Notes: a model not told the origin generated them from the sequence alone. Shown: positions 1 through 7,865, numbered from the stretch's first letter. The stretch is DNA of 11,937 nucleotides from Candidatus Arcticimaribacter sp. UBA7428 (GCA_002477625.1 DLQQ01000042.1:1-11937); one strand, 5' to 3'. Program-made: numbers and translations.

Positions 1-1790
1 GTTGACATATGTCCTCCATAACTCCACCCCCAAATACCGATCCGCTCGGCATCTATATATGATTTTTGCCCTAACTTTCGTGCAACCTCGATCTGATCTA
101 AGGTTTCAAAGTAAACTAACTGTTTATAGGTTACTTTTTTGAAGGCGGTTCCTTTAAAACCAGTTCCACGCCCGTCGACACAAGCAACGATATACCCTTT
201 TTGTGCCAGGCTTTGATGCCAAAAATCATTCGAATCATTCCATGAATTGGCTACTTTTTGGGAACCTGGACCTGAGTATTGAAACATCAAGAGGGGATAC
301 TTTTTGTTGGGGTCAAAATCTTTTGGCTTTATCATCCACATATTGAGTTCATTTCCATTGATCTCAATTGTTGAAAATTCTTTAGTGGATAGCGTATAGT
401 TTGATAGTTTCTTTTTTAACGCTGCATTATCTTCAATCGGACGGATAATTTTACCCGTTGCAGTTAATCTCAAATTATATTGCATGGGTGTATTACTGTC
501 TTCAAAGGTGTGGATATAGTACTTATAATCAGCGCTAAAAGCCACCCCGTTTGTTCCGTTCTCAGGACTTAAAGCCCTTTTCTTCGATCCATTCAATTTT
601 ATCGAATACACTGCCCGTTCTGTACTTCCCGGTTCAACTGAAGCGTAGTATACTTCTTTTGTTTTTTCTTGAACACCAAAGAAACGGGTTACTTCCCAGT
701 CTCCTTGGGTCAGTTGCTTTTTAAGTGTCCCGTCAGCTTTGTAGTGATAGATGTGGTTGTATCCATCGCGCTCACTTGTCCAAAGAAAACTTTCATCTTT
801 TAAGAACTTTAAATTGTCATGAACATCTACATAGGTGTCTTCACGTTCCTCCAAAATCACTTGAGCAGTTCCTTGTTGAATGTCGTAACTCCAAAGTTGT
901 AAATAATTTTGGTGGCGATTGATGGTTTGTACCATCAATTTATTTTTATTGGGACTGAATTTTATTCGAGGAATATAATAGGGCTTCTCCTCCCCCAGTG
1001 TAATTGAGGTGACTTGTTTCTCTGCCAACGAATACAAATACAGCCCAACAGTCGAATTGGTCTCACCTGCCTTGGGATATTTGAATGTATAAGTAAATGG
1101 ATATAAATTATCCCCAATCACATCCATCGAATAAGTTGGTACTAGTGTTTCGTCGAACTGCATAAAAACCAAGGCCGATCCATCTGCATTCCAATCGAAA
1201 GCGCGAACAAATCCAAATTCTTCTTCATAAACCCAATCCGTCAAACCGTTGATGATGTGTTCACTCCCATTTGAAGTAATTTGTTCAATGGAATTTTCTT
1301 CTAGATTTTTTATGTAGAGATTACGTTCAAAAACAAAAGCTACTTTAGATCCATCTGGAGCGAATTTAGGTTCTTGAACTTTAGAACCAAACAGCAAGGA
1401 GGTTTTAGTGGTTGTTCTATCGTAAACGAAATATTTAGCACGTTTGGACCTCCTGTAAATCGGTTCGGACTCCGATTCCAACAATAATTTATTTTCATCT
1501 TTAGAAAAACTATAGGACGTAAAAAAAGGAACTAAGGCACTTGAAGCAGAATTAACGATCTCTTCGGTTACATTAGCAGTGGCATAATCGTAAGCCACTA
1601 TTTTTGAGGTTTGGGTTCTTCGGTCAACCTCCAATACGGTGTACTGACTCACTGTGGTCAGTGGATGTATTTCTTCTAAGGACTCAGATGAAAATTCAAA
1701 GTTCCAAATTTCTTCATTGGTGATTTCTTTTTTTTGAGCAATAAGCGTAAAAGGAAAAACTAGGACTAGGGCTAATCGTAATAATTTCAT
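1..1790 (-). CDS. Dipeptidyl-peptidase IV-like S9 serine peptidase, secreted (3' end outside window)
   Basis: Prolyl-specific exopeptidase of the S9B (DPP IV) type, expected to remove X-Pro dipeptides from peptides in the periplasm or at the cell surface. Reading the minus strand from ATG at 1790 gives 596 complete codons. Residues 1-18 form a signal peptide (MKLLRLALVLVFPFTLIA, then Q). The N-terminal part is a beta-propeller-type region. It carries the DPP IV signature TDWVYEEEF, with the acidic run Glu189-Glu191 that in DPP IV holds the substrate's free N-terminus. The alpha/beta-hydrolase part begins around residue 480, and the nucleophile elbow GWSYGG places Ser590 at bases 21-23. The catalytic Asp and His lie beyond the left edge; family members are about 720-750 residues, so roughly the last 130 are missing. 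The gene is transcribed divergently from the mevalonate pair. The family call is firm; substrate preference is inferred from the Glu motif. Confidence 0.93.
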   Translation of the reverse strand, partial: MKLLRLALVLVFPFTLIAQKKEITNEEIWNFEFSSESLEEIHPLTTVSQYTVLEVDRRTQTSKIVAYDYATANVTEEIVNSASSALVPFFTSYSFSKDENKLLLESESEPIYRRSKRAKYFVYDRTTTKTSLLFGSKVQEPKFAPDGSKVAFVFERNLYIKNLEENSIEQITSNGSEHIINGLTDWVYEEEFGFVRAFDWNADGSALVFMQFDETLVPTYSMDVIGDNLYPFTYTFKYPKAGETNSTVGLYLYSLAEKQVTSITLGEEKPYYIPRIKFSPNKNKLMVQTINRHQNYLQLWSYDIQQGTAQVILEEREDTYVDVHDNLKFLKDESFLWTSERDGYNHIYHYKADGTLKKQLTQGDWEVTRFFGVQEKTKEVYYASVEPGSTERAVYSIKLNGSKKRALSPENGTNGVAFSADYKYYIHTFEDSNTPMQYNLRLTATGKIIRPIEDNAALKKKLSNYTLSTKEFSTIEINGNELNMWMIKPKDFDPNKKYPLLMFQYSGPGSQKVANSWNDSNDFWHQSLAQKGYIVACVDGRGTGFKGTAFKKVTYKQLVYFETLDQIEVARKLGQKSYIDAERIGIWGWSYGGHMS

Positions 1791-1913
1791 TGAAGATTTA
1801 TTTTTTAAAATATTATGATGATCCAAAGTAGTGAATTTGAACTGACCACTAAAATAAAATTGTGAAATATTCTTTTGCGAAAAATGTATCTTTGTTTATA
1901 CAAAAATAATTGC
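1791..1913. other. Divergent intergenic region between the peptidase and mvaA
   Basis: AT-rich spacer separating two outward-reading genes. It contains the well-formed rightward promoter listed separately. On the minus strand a poor candidate for the peptidase is TACTTTGG at 1823-1830, one mismatch from TAnnTTTG and without a convincing upstream TTG; it would give a leader of about 25 nt. No operator-like inverted repeat or riboswitch-like structure is apparent. Confidence 0.6.
1860..1894 (+). promoter_or_regulatory. Bacteroidota-type promoter for the mevalonate operon
   Basis: TATCTTTG at 1887-1894 matches the Bacteroidota -7 consensus TAnnTTTG exactly. The best upstream partner is TTG at 1860-1862, spacer 24 nt, slightly longer than the usual 17-23. 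Transcription would begin around 1899-1902, leaving only about 12-15 nt before the ATG at 1914. The possible earlier in-frame starts (TTG 1875, ATG 1884) would then lie upstream of the transcript, so this site decides the start of the next gene. Confidence 0.6.
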
Positions 1914-3227
1914 ATGTCAAGAAATATTGCAGGGTTTTCAAAAAAAACCAAAGAAGAAAAAATTGAATGGCTAATTACGACCTACTTTGGAGGCAATAAA
2001 GATGCAAAGCAAACCCTCGTTTCTTATTGGAATTCTGATGATCAGTTACAACAACTTCACGATGAATTTATTGAAAATACAGTCTCTAATTTTTATTTAC
2101 CCTTAGGCGTAGCTCCTAATTTTATTATCAACCAAAAGGAATACACTATTCCCATGGTTATTGAAGAGAGTTCTGTTATTGCTGCAGCTTCAAAAGCCGC
2201 TAAATACTGGGGAGCTCGTGGAGGGTTTCAGACTACAATATTGGGGCAAGAAAAAATTGGACAAGTACATTTTATGTACAAAGGAGCTCGTGAAAAATTA
2301 TTTTCTTTTTTCAATTCAATTGAGTCTCAGCTTCATCAAGATGCGGCTAGTATTACCAAAAACATGGATGCACGAGGGGGTGGAATTTCATCCATCACAC
2401 TAGTCGACAAAACCATCGAACTAGATAATTACTACCAAATCCATTCGTGTTTCAATACGGTAGATTCCATGGGTGCGAATTTTATAAATTCTTGTTTAGA
2501 GCAATTCGCCAAAACCTTAGTTCGTGAAGCTGCAACCCATACCGATCTGAAAGGAGAAGAACCGATAGAAATTGTAATGAGCATCTTATCGAACTATGTC
2601 CCGAACTGTTTAGTTAGAGCCGAAGTTCGTTGTACAATAGATGCTTTGGAACCTGAAGAAGGAATGACTAAGCGTGAATTTGCGGAAAAATTTGTCCGTG
2701 CCGTTGAAATTGCTCGAATAGAACCCCATAGAGCCGTGACCCATAACAAGGGTATTATGAACGGAATCGATGCTGTAGTTCTTGCAACTGGAAATGACTT
2801 TAGAGCCGTAGAAGCTGGTATTCATGCCTACGCATCTAGAACGGGACAATACAGGAGTTTGAGTACTGCCTCATGCACAGAAGATGAATTTTGTTTTGCA
2901 CTTGAAATTCCGTTGGCAGTTGGTACCGTAGGGGGATTGACAAACTTACATCCTCTAGTAAAATGGTCTATGCAACTGCTGGGAAATCCAAAAGCTTCTG
3001 AATTAATGGAGCTAATTGCTGTTGCTGGACTTGCGCAAAATTTTGGGGCATTGCGCTCTTTGGTTACTTCTGGAATTCAAAAAGGGCACATGAAAATGCA
3101 CTTACTCAACATACTGAATCAACTCAAGGCTAACGCTACTCAAAAAGAGGAAGCAATTGAATATTTCAAAACAACACCCGTTAGTTTTAGTGCGGTAACT
3201 GAATTTTTAAAAGCTTCGAATGCTTGA
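1914..3227 (+). CDS. mvaA: Class II hydroxymethylglutaryl-CoA reductase
   Basis: Catalyses the reduction of HMG-CoA to mevalonate (biosynthetic direction inferred), the committed step of the mevalonate route to isoprenoids; cytosolic. From ATG 1914 it is 437 residues, normal for bacterial class II enzymes (about 425-430). The catalytic set is visible: Glu85 in VIEESS, Lys279 in THNKGIMNG, Asp295 in ATGNDF and His392 in GIQKGHM. DSMGAN at 184-189 corresponds to the family DAMGAN nucleotide-binding motif. There is no N-terminal membrane domain, as expected for class II. The frame stays open upstream to TTG 1875, but that region contains the promoter -7 box, so ATG 1914, with an A-rich leader (ACAAAAATAATTGC), is preferred. 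The 3' end overlaps the GHMP kinase gene by 8 bp, implying translational coupling. The residue that selects NAD in the Pseudomonas mevalonii enzyme appears changed (see findings). Confidence 0.95.
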   Translation: MSRNIAGFSKKTKEEKIEWLITTYFGGNKDAKQTLVSYWNSDDQLQQLHDEFIENTVSNFYLPLGVAPNFIINQKEYTIPMVIEESSVIAAASKAAKYWGARGGFQTTILGQEKIGQVHFMYKGAREKLFSFFNSIESQLHQDAASITKNMDARGGGISSITLVDKTIELDNYYQIHSCFNTVDSMGANFINSCLEQFAKTLVREAATHTDLKGEEPIEIVMSILSNYVPNCLVRAEVRCTIDALEPEEGMTKREFAEKFVRAVEIARIEPHRAVTHNKGIMNGIDAVVLATGNDFRAVEAGIHAYASRTGQYRSLSTASCTEDEFCFALEIPLAVGTVGGLTNLHPLVKWSMQLLGNPKASELMELIAVAGLAQNFGALRSLVTSGIQKGHMKMHLLNILNQLKANATQKEEAIEYFKTTPVSFSAVTEFLKASNA

Positions 3228-4122
3228 ATTTTATAGCCCAGGAAAGTTATTAATCACTGCAGAGTACCTGGTACTTAATGGTGCTAGAGCTTTTGCACTT
3301 CCAACTCAAAAAGGGCAACACATGCGGGTTACACCTCTAGAAGTCCCTGTACTGAAATGGAAAAGCTACACCCACACCCAAGAAGTGTGGATGGGTGTCA
3401 TTCTCTCTGTTGATAATTTTGAATGCATAGAAGACAATGCAACTCCTTTGCCCCTGATCAAAAAATTACAAGATATTTTAAAATGCGTTCGAGTACTTCA
3501 GCCAACATTTTGTTCTAGGGGTTTTGAAGTAGAAACAAACTTAGATTTTGATCGCAGTTGGGGATTAGGCTCTTCTTCAACTTTTATAAATAATATAGCA
3601 CAGTGGGCACAAGTAAATCCTTACGAATTGCTCGACAAAACCTTCGGAGGAAGCGGCTACGATGTTGCCGTAGCCCAAGCGAAACAAGCCTTGCTCTATA
3701 CACGGAATGAATACACCCCAGTGGTTCAATCTTTGTCATATGATCCACCGTTCAGAGATCAACTCTACTTTGTGCATTTGAATAAAAAACAAGACAGTCA
3801 ACAAGAAGTGATTGCTTATCACAAACGCAGCAAACCGTCGAAAAAGCAGATTGAAACGATCAATGAGCTAACTGCGTCACTCCTATCGGCAAGCACATTG
3901 AGCCACTTTAATGAATTGATTACTGCCCACGAAAAACTCATCGGATCTTTGCTTCAGCAAACTCCAATTATAGAACGCTTATTCCCTGATTTTAATGGGG
4001 CAATAAAAAGTTTGGGAGCTTGGGGAGGAGATTTTATTCTAGCTACTGGAGCGTCTTGCCCTACCTATTTCAATGAAAAGGGCTATACTACGGTAGTTCC
4101 ATATGCAGAAATGATTGCATAA
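3220..4122 (+). CDS. GHMP kinase, GYDIA type; candidate phosphomevalonate kinase
   Basis: A 300-residue cytosolic small-molecule kinase of the GHMP fold. Three motifs are visible: motif 1 PGKLLITAEYLVL from residue 7; the ATP-binding motif 2 GLGSSST at 115-121; and the C-terminal glycine-rich motif 3 GAWGGDF at 266-272. GGSGYDVAVA contains GYDVA at 146-150, where Asp148 occupies the place of the catalytic Asp of mevalonate kinases (SGxD). The motif 2 context is WGLGSSST, without the usual preceding Pro-x-x-x. The start ATG lies inside the end of mvaA (8-bp overlap, different frame), so the two are co-transcribed and probably translationally coupled. This suggests a mevalonate-pathway substrate; phosphomevalonate is my preferred guess because GSGYDVA resembles GSGFDVA of fungal phosphomevalonate kinases. 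Mevalonate kinase or another GHMP substrate remains possible. Family certain, substrate inferred. Confidence 0.88.
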   Translation: MLEFYSPGKLLITAEYLVLNGARAFALPTQKGQHMRVTPLEVPVLKWKSYTHTQEVWMGVILSVDNFECIEDNATPLPLIKKLQDILKCVRVLQPTFCSRGFEVETNLDFDRSWGLGSSSTFINNIAQWAQVNPYELLDKTFGGSGYDVAVAQAKQALLYTRNEYTPVVQSLSYDPPFRDQLYFVHLNKKQDSQQEVIAYHKRSKPSKKQIETINELTASLLSASTLSHFNELITAHEKLIGSLLQQTPIIERLFPDFNGAIKSLGAWGGDFILATGASCPTYFNEKGYTTVVPYAEMIA

Positions 4123-4151
4123 AAAAAGCCGCTGTAAACAGAGGCTTTTTT
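4122..4151. terminator. Bidirectional intrinsic terminator between convergent genes
   Basis: AAAAAAGCC (4122-4130) pairs with GGCTTTTTT (4143-4151). Inside, CTG/CAG (4132-4134 and 4139-4141) extends the stem after a G/A mismatch, closing a TAAA loop. A runs on one side and T runs on the other make it work on both strands: it starts at the last base of the GHMP kinase stop codon and lies 18 bases past the stop of the opposing PpiD-like gene. Confidence 0.8.
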
Positions 4152-4169
4152 AAAATAACATATTTCTTC

Positions 4170-6281
4170 TTAGTAATATAAAGAACGATTATCAGTAATC
4201 GTTGCAGAAGACTCTAAAGCATCCATAACCAAACGAGCTACTTTTTGGCGCTCCTGTTGTGCAAGTGTATTTGCAAAAGAAGTGTAATCGTCTAAATCAT
4301 TAACAATGTTTTTAGCGGTTACTTGAATCATGTAAACTCCTTTGTTTCCAACAATCAAGTCAGAGGTCTCATTAGCCTCCATTGCGAACGCAGCACCAAC
4401 CGCATAAGGTTCGTTTCCTGCACCCACTAGGGTTGCACTTTTTTGGTTTACCGATAAGGCAGAAACAACTTCAACCTTATTTGCAGCTGCAAGGTCTTCG
4501 AGTGAAGTATTTGCTTTGTTTGCTTTAACAAGCATTGCCGCTTTCTTTTCGTTTCTTATGATTTGACTAACCTCAGCACGAACTTCTTCAACATCGGCTA
4601 ATCCTTTGTCTTTTTTACTCGTTAGTTTCACTATGGCATAACCACCATAAGAAAGACTAAAACGTTTTACATCTCCAACAGAGGCGTCTTCACCAAAAGC
4701 CCATTGAACAATGGAACGCTGGTTTGGTAATCCAGGAAGGTTTTCGTCTAAGGCATCTATTGAATTTACCGTACGTAAATTGTAGTTCTCTGCTGAAGCT
4801 AAAGCAGCAAAATCCTGTTTAGCGGTACCCATTTCAAATTGTGTTGCAGCTTGAAAAATTTCATTAGACGTTTTCTCGGAAGGAACAATTTTTTGACTCA
4901 CCGTAGCCAAAAGGACAAGGTCTTGTTTATCGGTTACTTTGACAACATGGAAACCATAATCCGTTTCTACTAATCCAACAGAGCCAATTCGAGCTTTATT
5001 AGCATAATCAAAAAATTCTTGAGGAATTGCACCTTCTTGAAAAAAGCCTAAATCACCTGCAGATGTTTTGGTTGGATCATCAGAAAATTTCAAGGCAAGA
5101 GTTTCAACTCGACTAGGATCTCTTCTTGACTGTCTGAGATAATTGTTAGCTAATCTTCTCGCTTGTTCTTTTGTTCTTGTAATGTCGGCAGAAGCACCTG
5201 TTGCTCCTTGATAAGCCACTACAATATTGGACGCGCGTATTGAACCGTTTTTCTTACGGTCTAATAAGCGTGAAATTTGATAGGAGTCGATGTTTTTGTA
5301 GGGTCCAAAAACAGCTCCTTTTTCTAGATCGTATAAAATGTCACCAAATTCTCTTGGTAATCTCCCTTTGGGTAGGTAAAGTGAATCAAAGCCTTTTTCA
5401 GAATATTTGTCGACAAACTCTTGAACGAATTTAGTTGATTTAAATCCTTGGATGGTATCGGTAAGTTTTGAAACATCGTTGTATTCAATTCGATCATCGA
5501 TTAAAGACGTTAAGTAGTTTCTGATGAGTGCTTGATCTTCTTCTGTAGGAGTTTCTAAAAAGGCAACATAGTCTAGCCCTCTGCTTGCTTTTGTTTCGTA
5601 GGAAGCAGCATTGTCTTTGATGTAGGCTTTTATTTCTGAATCTGAAACAGAAACCAATGTGTCGTTAATGCTTGAAAATGGAATTTGAACATAGTTCAAA
5701 TCAAGGTTATCATTTTCTAAATGAAATAACACCTGAGCTTCCTTATTTGTAATCCCAGTACTGGACTTAATTAAATCAAAGTAAATGGATTCTCTAGCAG
5801 AAGAAATAATGCCTGCTTCTTGTGATTTCCATTGCTCATATCCTTCTGGATTTTGATCTCTCATTTGTAGAATAAAATCCGCAAATAAACCAAAGTCAAA
5901 AAAACCAGCTTCGTTAATAAAACGAGCGTCAGATATAATGGATTCTGTAGAGGAAACGACTTGTTCGATTTGTTCTTTCCCTGCATCGATTCCCAAGGTA
6001 TTCAACTCAGCTTCAAAAAGAGTGCTTTGAACGTATTGATTCCAGACAGCATTTACCGCCTGAATGGTTGAATATCCGTATTGACGTTCTGTTTGATCAA
6101 CAAGAAATCTAAAGTTTTCAATTTTAATTTCTTCGTCATTAACAATTCCAATGGGATCTGAAGGTCCAGTGTCACCTGCTCCATTTCCGAATACTCCCGA
6201 AATAATAAAAGCAAATAATGCAAGTCCTATGATTAGAATTAGAAAGAAAGACTTTTGTCTGATTTTACCTAATATAGCCAT
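4170..6281 (-). CDS. Membrane-anchored periplasmic peptidyl-prolyl isomerase/chaperone, PpiD/SurA-like
   Basis: Periplasmic folding factor for secreted and outer-membrane proteins, tethered to the inner membrane. It is 703 residues. A basic start (GKIRQK) precedes a single uncleaved transmembrane helix at about 11-31 (FFLILIIGLALFAFIISGVF), the PpiD layout. A SurA-N-like helical chaperone region follows from about 45 (GIVNDEEIKIENFRF). A parvulin (PpiC) rotamase domain covers about 347-452, including SDDPTKTSAGDLGFF (400-414) and ETDYGFHVVKV (439-449). The first of the two parvulin histidines, normally in A-x-H-I-L, is replaced: the sequence is ASNIVV with Asn352. Pieces resembling the end of a rotamase domain also occur before and after the true domain (see findings). 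ATG 6281 is the natural start, just ahead of the membrane helix. It stands alone, about 110 bp downstream of the minus-strand operon and convergent with the GHMP kinase gene. Family call firm; isomerase activity uncertain. Confidence 0.92.
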   Translation of the reverse strand: MAILGKIRQKSFFLILIIGLALFAFIISGVFGNGAGDTGPSDPIGIVNDEEIKIENFRFLVDQTERQYGYSTIQAVNAVWNQYVQSTLFEAELNTLGIDAGKEQIEQVVSSTESIISDARFINEAGFFDFGLFADFILQMRDQNPEGYEQWKSQEAGIISSARESIYFDLIKSSTGITNKEAQVLFHLENDNLDLNYVQIPFSSINDTLVSVSDSEIKAYIKDNAASYETKASRGLDYVAFLETPTEEDQALIRNYLTSLIDDRIEYNDVSKLTDTIQGFKSTKFVQEFVDKYSEKGFDSLYLPKGRLPREFGDILYDLEKGAVFGPYKNIDSYQISRLLDRKKNGSIRASNIVVAYQGATGASADITRTKEQARRLANNYLRQSRRDPSRVETLALKFSDDPTKTSAGDLGFFQEGAIPQEFFDYANKARIGSVGLVETDYGFHVVKVTDKQDLVLLATVSQKIVPSEKTSNEIFQAATQFEMGTAKQDFAALASAENYNLRTVNSIDALDENLPGLPNQRSIVQWAFGEDASVGDVKRFSLSYGGYAIVKLTSKKDKGLADVEEVRAEVSQIIRNEKKAAMLVKANKANTSLEDLAAANKVEVVSALSVNQKSATLVGAGNEPYAVGAAFAMEANETSDLIVGNKGVYMIQVTAKNIVNDLDDYTSFANTLAQQERQKVARLVMDALESSATITDNRSLYY

Positions 6282-6391
6282 TGTATGGGTATTTAAATTT
6301 TTATTAGTTGCGAAAATACAATTTCCTAGTCAATAATAAAAGGGAATAAAATTATATAATGCAGCTTCTACTCGAGTTGCGGTATAGGATG
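6282..6391. other. Intergenic region between the CorC-like gene and the ppiD-like gene
   Basis: 110 bp, very AT-rich, lying between two genes read in the same (minus) direction. A weak minus-strand -7 candidate, TATTTTCG at 6311-6318, is one mismatch from TAnnTTTG and would give a leader of roughly 20-25 nt, but no TTG sits at the right distance. A short imperfect hairpin at 6361-6380 (GCAACT/AGCTGC on the minus strand, one A-C mismatch) follows the upstream operon but lacks a clean T run. The perfect palindrome ATTATATAAT (6351-6360) is probably just AT-rich sequence. Whether the PpiD-like gene has its own promoter is open. Confidence 0.4.
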
Positions 6392-7660
6392 CTAAGATTC
6401 GTTTACCCTTAGATGGATTCGTTCTATTTTAGTAGAAGAAACTTCTAAGATTTTAAACTCATATTGGGCTAAAGAAAACACATCGCCTTGTAGCGGGATT
6501 TCTTCTGTAAAATGCACAATTAAGCCCCCTAGGGTTTCGTAAAACTCCTCTTCTGGGAACGAAAAACCATAGGTAGTGTTCAAGTAATCAACTTCTAAGC
6601 GAGCAGAAAACTCAAATTCCGTTTCGCTAACTTTTAGTTCATAATGATCCACTTGATCGTGTTCATCTTCAATTTCACCGAACAATTCTTCAACAATATC
6701 CTCAACCGTTATAATGCCTGAGGTTCCTCCATATTCATCGAGAACAACGGCTAAGCTTTTACGTTTACGGGTCAGCCGATTCAGCACTTCATTGATAGGA
6801 AGTGGCTCGTGAATGAATTCCACAGGCAGTAATATACTTCTAATTGATGCGGGCTTCTTCAGTAGTTCAAAGGCATGAACATAACCCAGAATATCATCAA
6901 CAGAATTTTGATATACTGGAATCTTAGATAAACCCGTGGTCATAAACAACTCTTTTAACTCCTGTATATCTTTGTCTATATCAATGGCAACTAGCTCAGC
7001 TCTGGGCACCATAACCTCACGAGCTTTCAAGTCTGAGAACTCCAATGCATTTTGGAAAATTTGAATTTCAGAATCCAATTTTTCTTTGTCTGATACAGAC
7101 TCGACCTGCTTCACAATATAATCGCCTAATTCTCCTTTAGAAAAAGAAATTTCTGCTACCTCAGCTGCAGTTTTAAAAAACAATAGAAGAACTCCGTCCG
7201 TAATTTTTATTACAAAAAAAGTAATGGGATAAAAGAGATAATAAAAAGTTGCGGCAGGAATAATGAAGAGCTTAATCAACTTATTGGCATAGAGTTGAAA
7301 AAAAACTTTTGGGAGAAATTCTGCGGTCAACAATATGATTACCGTGGAAATAAGGGTTTGATAAAAAAGAATAGTCAGGGATAAGTTGGCTTCGTCTGCT
7401 CCGGGATACAAGAGGCTAATAATCCGATCTCCCATAAAAATCCCATAAACGACCAAGGAAATATTATTCCCAACCAACATGGCAGCAATAAACTTAGAAG
7501 GCGTTTCGGTGATGCGGGTTAAAATTCGTGCAATGATATTGCCTTGATTTTTTTCGATCTCAAGGAAAATTCTATCCGAAGAAATAAAGGCTATTTCCAT
7601 ACCCGAAAAGAAGGCAGAAAGCATCAGGCAAATAATGATTACAAAGTCTGTGGCAACCAT
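6392..7660 (-). CDS. CNNM/CorC-type integral membrane protein with CBS pair (hemolysin-family annotation)
   Basis: Inner-membrane protein of the CNNM (DUF21) plus CBS plus CorC_HlyC type, a family tied to divalent cation (Mg2+/Co2+) export; the common hemolysin label is historical. It has 422 residues. The N-terminal CNNM domain (about 1-190) contains SAFFSGMEIAFIS at 15-27, GNNISLVVYG at 64-73 and several hydrophobic helices up to about 162. The CBS pair spans about 210-330, opening with VMVPRAELVAI (216-226) and closing with VLDEYGGTSGIITVEDIVEE (306-325), both hallmark segments. The C-terminal CorC domain is about 345-420. Its ATG directly abuts the stop of the small membrane protein (0 bp), and it is the last gene of the six-gene operon. 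Flavobacterial GldE has the same architecture, but the expected neighbours gldD and ssb are absent, so I do not assign that name. Confidence 0.92.
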   Translation of the reverse strand: MVATDFVIIICLMLSAFFSGMEIAFISSDRIFLEIEKNQGNIIARILTRITETPSKFIAAMLVGNNISLVVYGIFMGDRIISLLYPGADEANLSLTILFYQTLISTVIILLTAEFLPKVFFQLYANKLIKLFIIPAATFYYLFYPITFFVIKITDGVLLLFFKTAAEVAEISFSKGELGDYIVKQVESVSDKEKLDSEIQIFQNALEFSDLKAREVMVPRAELVAIDIDKDIQELKELFMTTGLSKIPVYQNSVDDILGYVHAFELLKKPASIRSILLPVEFIHEPLPINEVLNRLTRKRKSLAVVLDEYGGTSGIITVEDIVEELFGEIEDEHDQVDHYELKVSETEFEFSARLEVDYLNTTYGFSFPEEEFYETLGGLIVHFTEEIPLQGDVFSLAQYEFKILEVSSTKIERIHLRVNES

Positions 7661-7849
7661 CTACGATTTTCTACGTTCAAACTTCTTCCTATAATTACGT
7701 CGAAACAAAAACATAAAGATGGATAATGCTGAAAAGCCAAGAAATAAATAAGCTTTATCAGGTTGTACGTCCCAGAGTGTGATCACTTCAAAAAGGGACA
7801 CTACGGCGATAACGATGTATAAGAATTCTGATATTTTATGGAATTTCAT
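7661..7849 (-). CDS. Small two-helix membrane protein between lptC and the CorC-like gene
   Basis: Unrecognised function. From ATG 7849 the product has 62 residues: a short amphipathic start (MKFHKISEF), a first hydrophobic helix (LYIVIAVVSLFEVITLW), a short polar turn (DVQPDK), a second helix (AYLFLGFSALSIFMFLF) and a strongly basic tail (RRNYRKKFERRKS). By the positive-inside rule both termini are probably cytoplasmic. The frame also offers ATG 7885, which would add 12 polar residues and overlap lptC by 20 bp. I prefer 7849 because it lies 16 bp past the lptC stop behind an A-rich leader (AACACAAAAAACATTCGA) typical of Bacteroidota initiation. The stop abuts the start of the next gene exactly, so it is a real part of the operon. 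It may be an accessory of either neighbour; nothing in the sequence decides. Confidence 0.8.
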   Translation of the reverse strand: MKFHKISEFLYIVIAVVSLFEVITLWDVQPDKAYLFLGFSALSIFMFLFRRNYRKKFERRKS

Positions 7850-7865
7850 TCGAATGTTTTTTGTG

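Noticed and set aside
2610..2849. Minus-strand open frame of 79 codons inside mvaA
   Set aside because: It is antisense to the most conserved part of HMG-CoA reductase (THNKGIMNG to TGNDF), so its openness is a by-product of the coding sequence.
6361..6380. Possible terminator hairpin after the CorC-like gene
   Set aside because: The 6-bp stem has a mismatch on the relevant strand and is followed by mixed AT sequence rather than a T run.
6392..7660. Calling the CNNM/CBS/CorC protein GldE (gliding motility)
   Set aside because: The architecture fits, but the known companions ssb and gldD are not present, and paralogues of this architecture are common in Bacteroidota.
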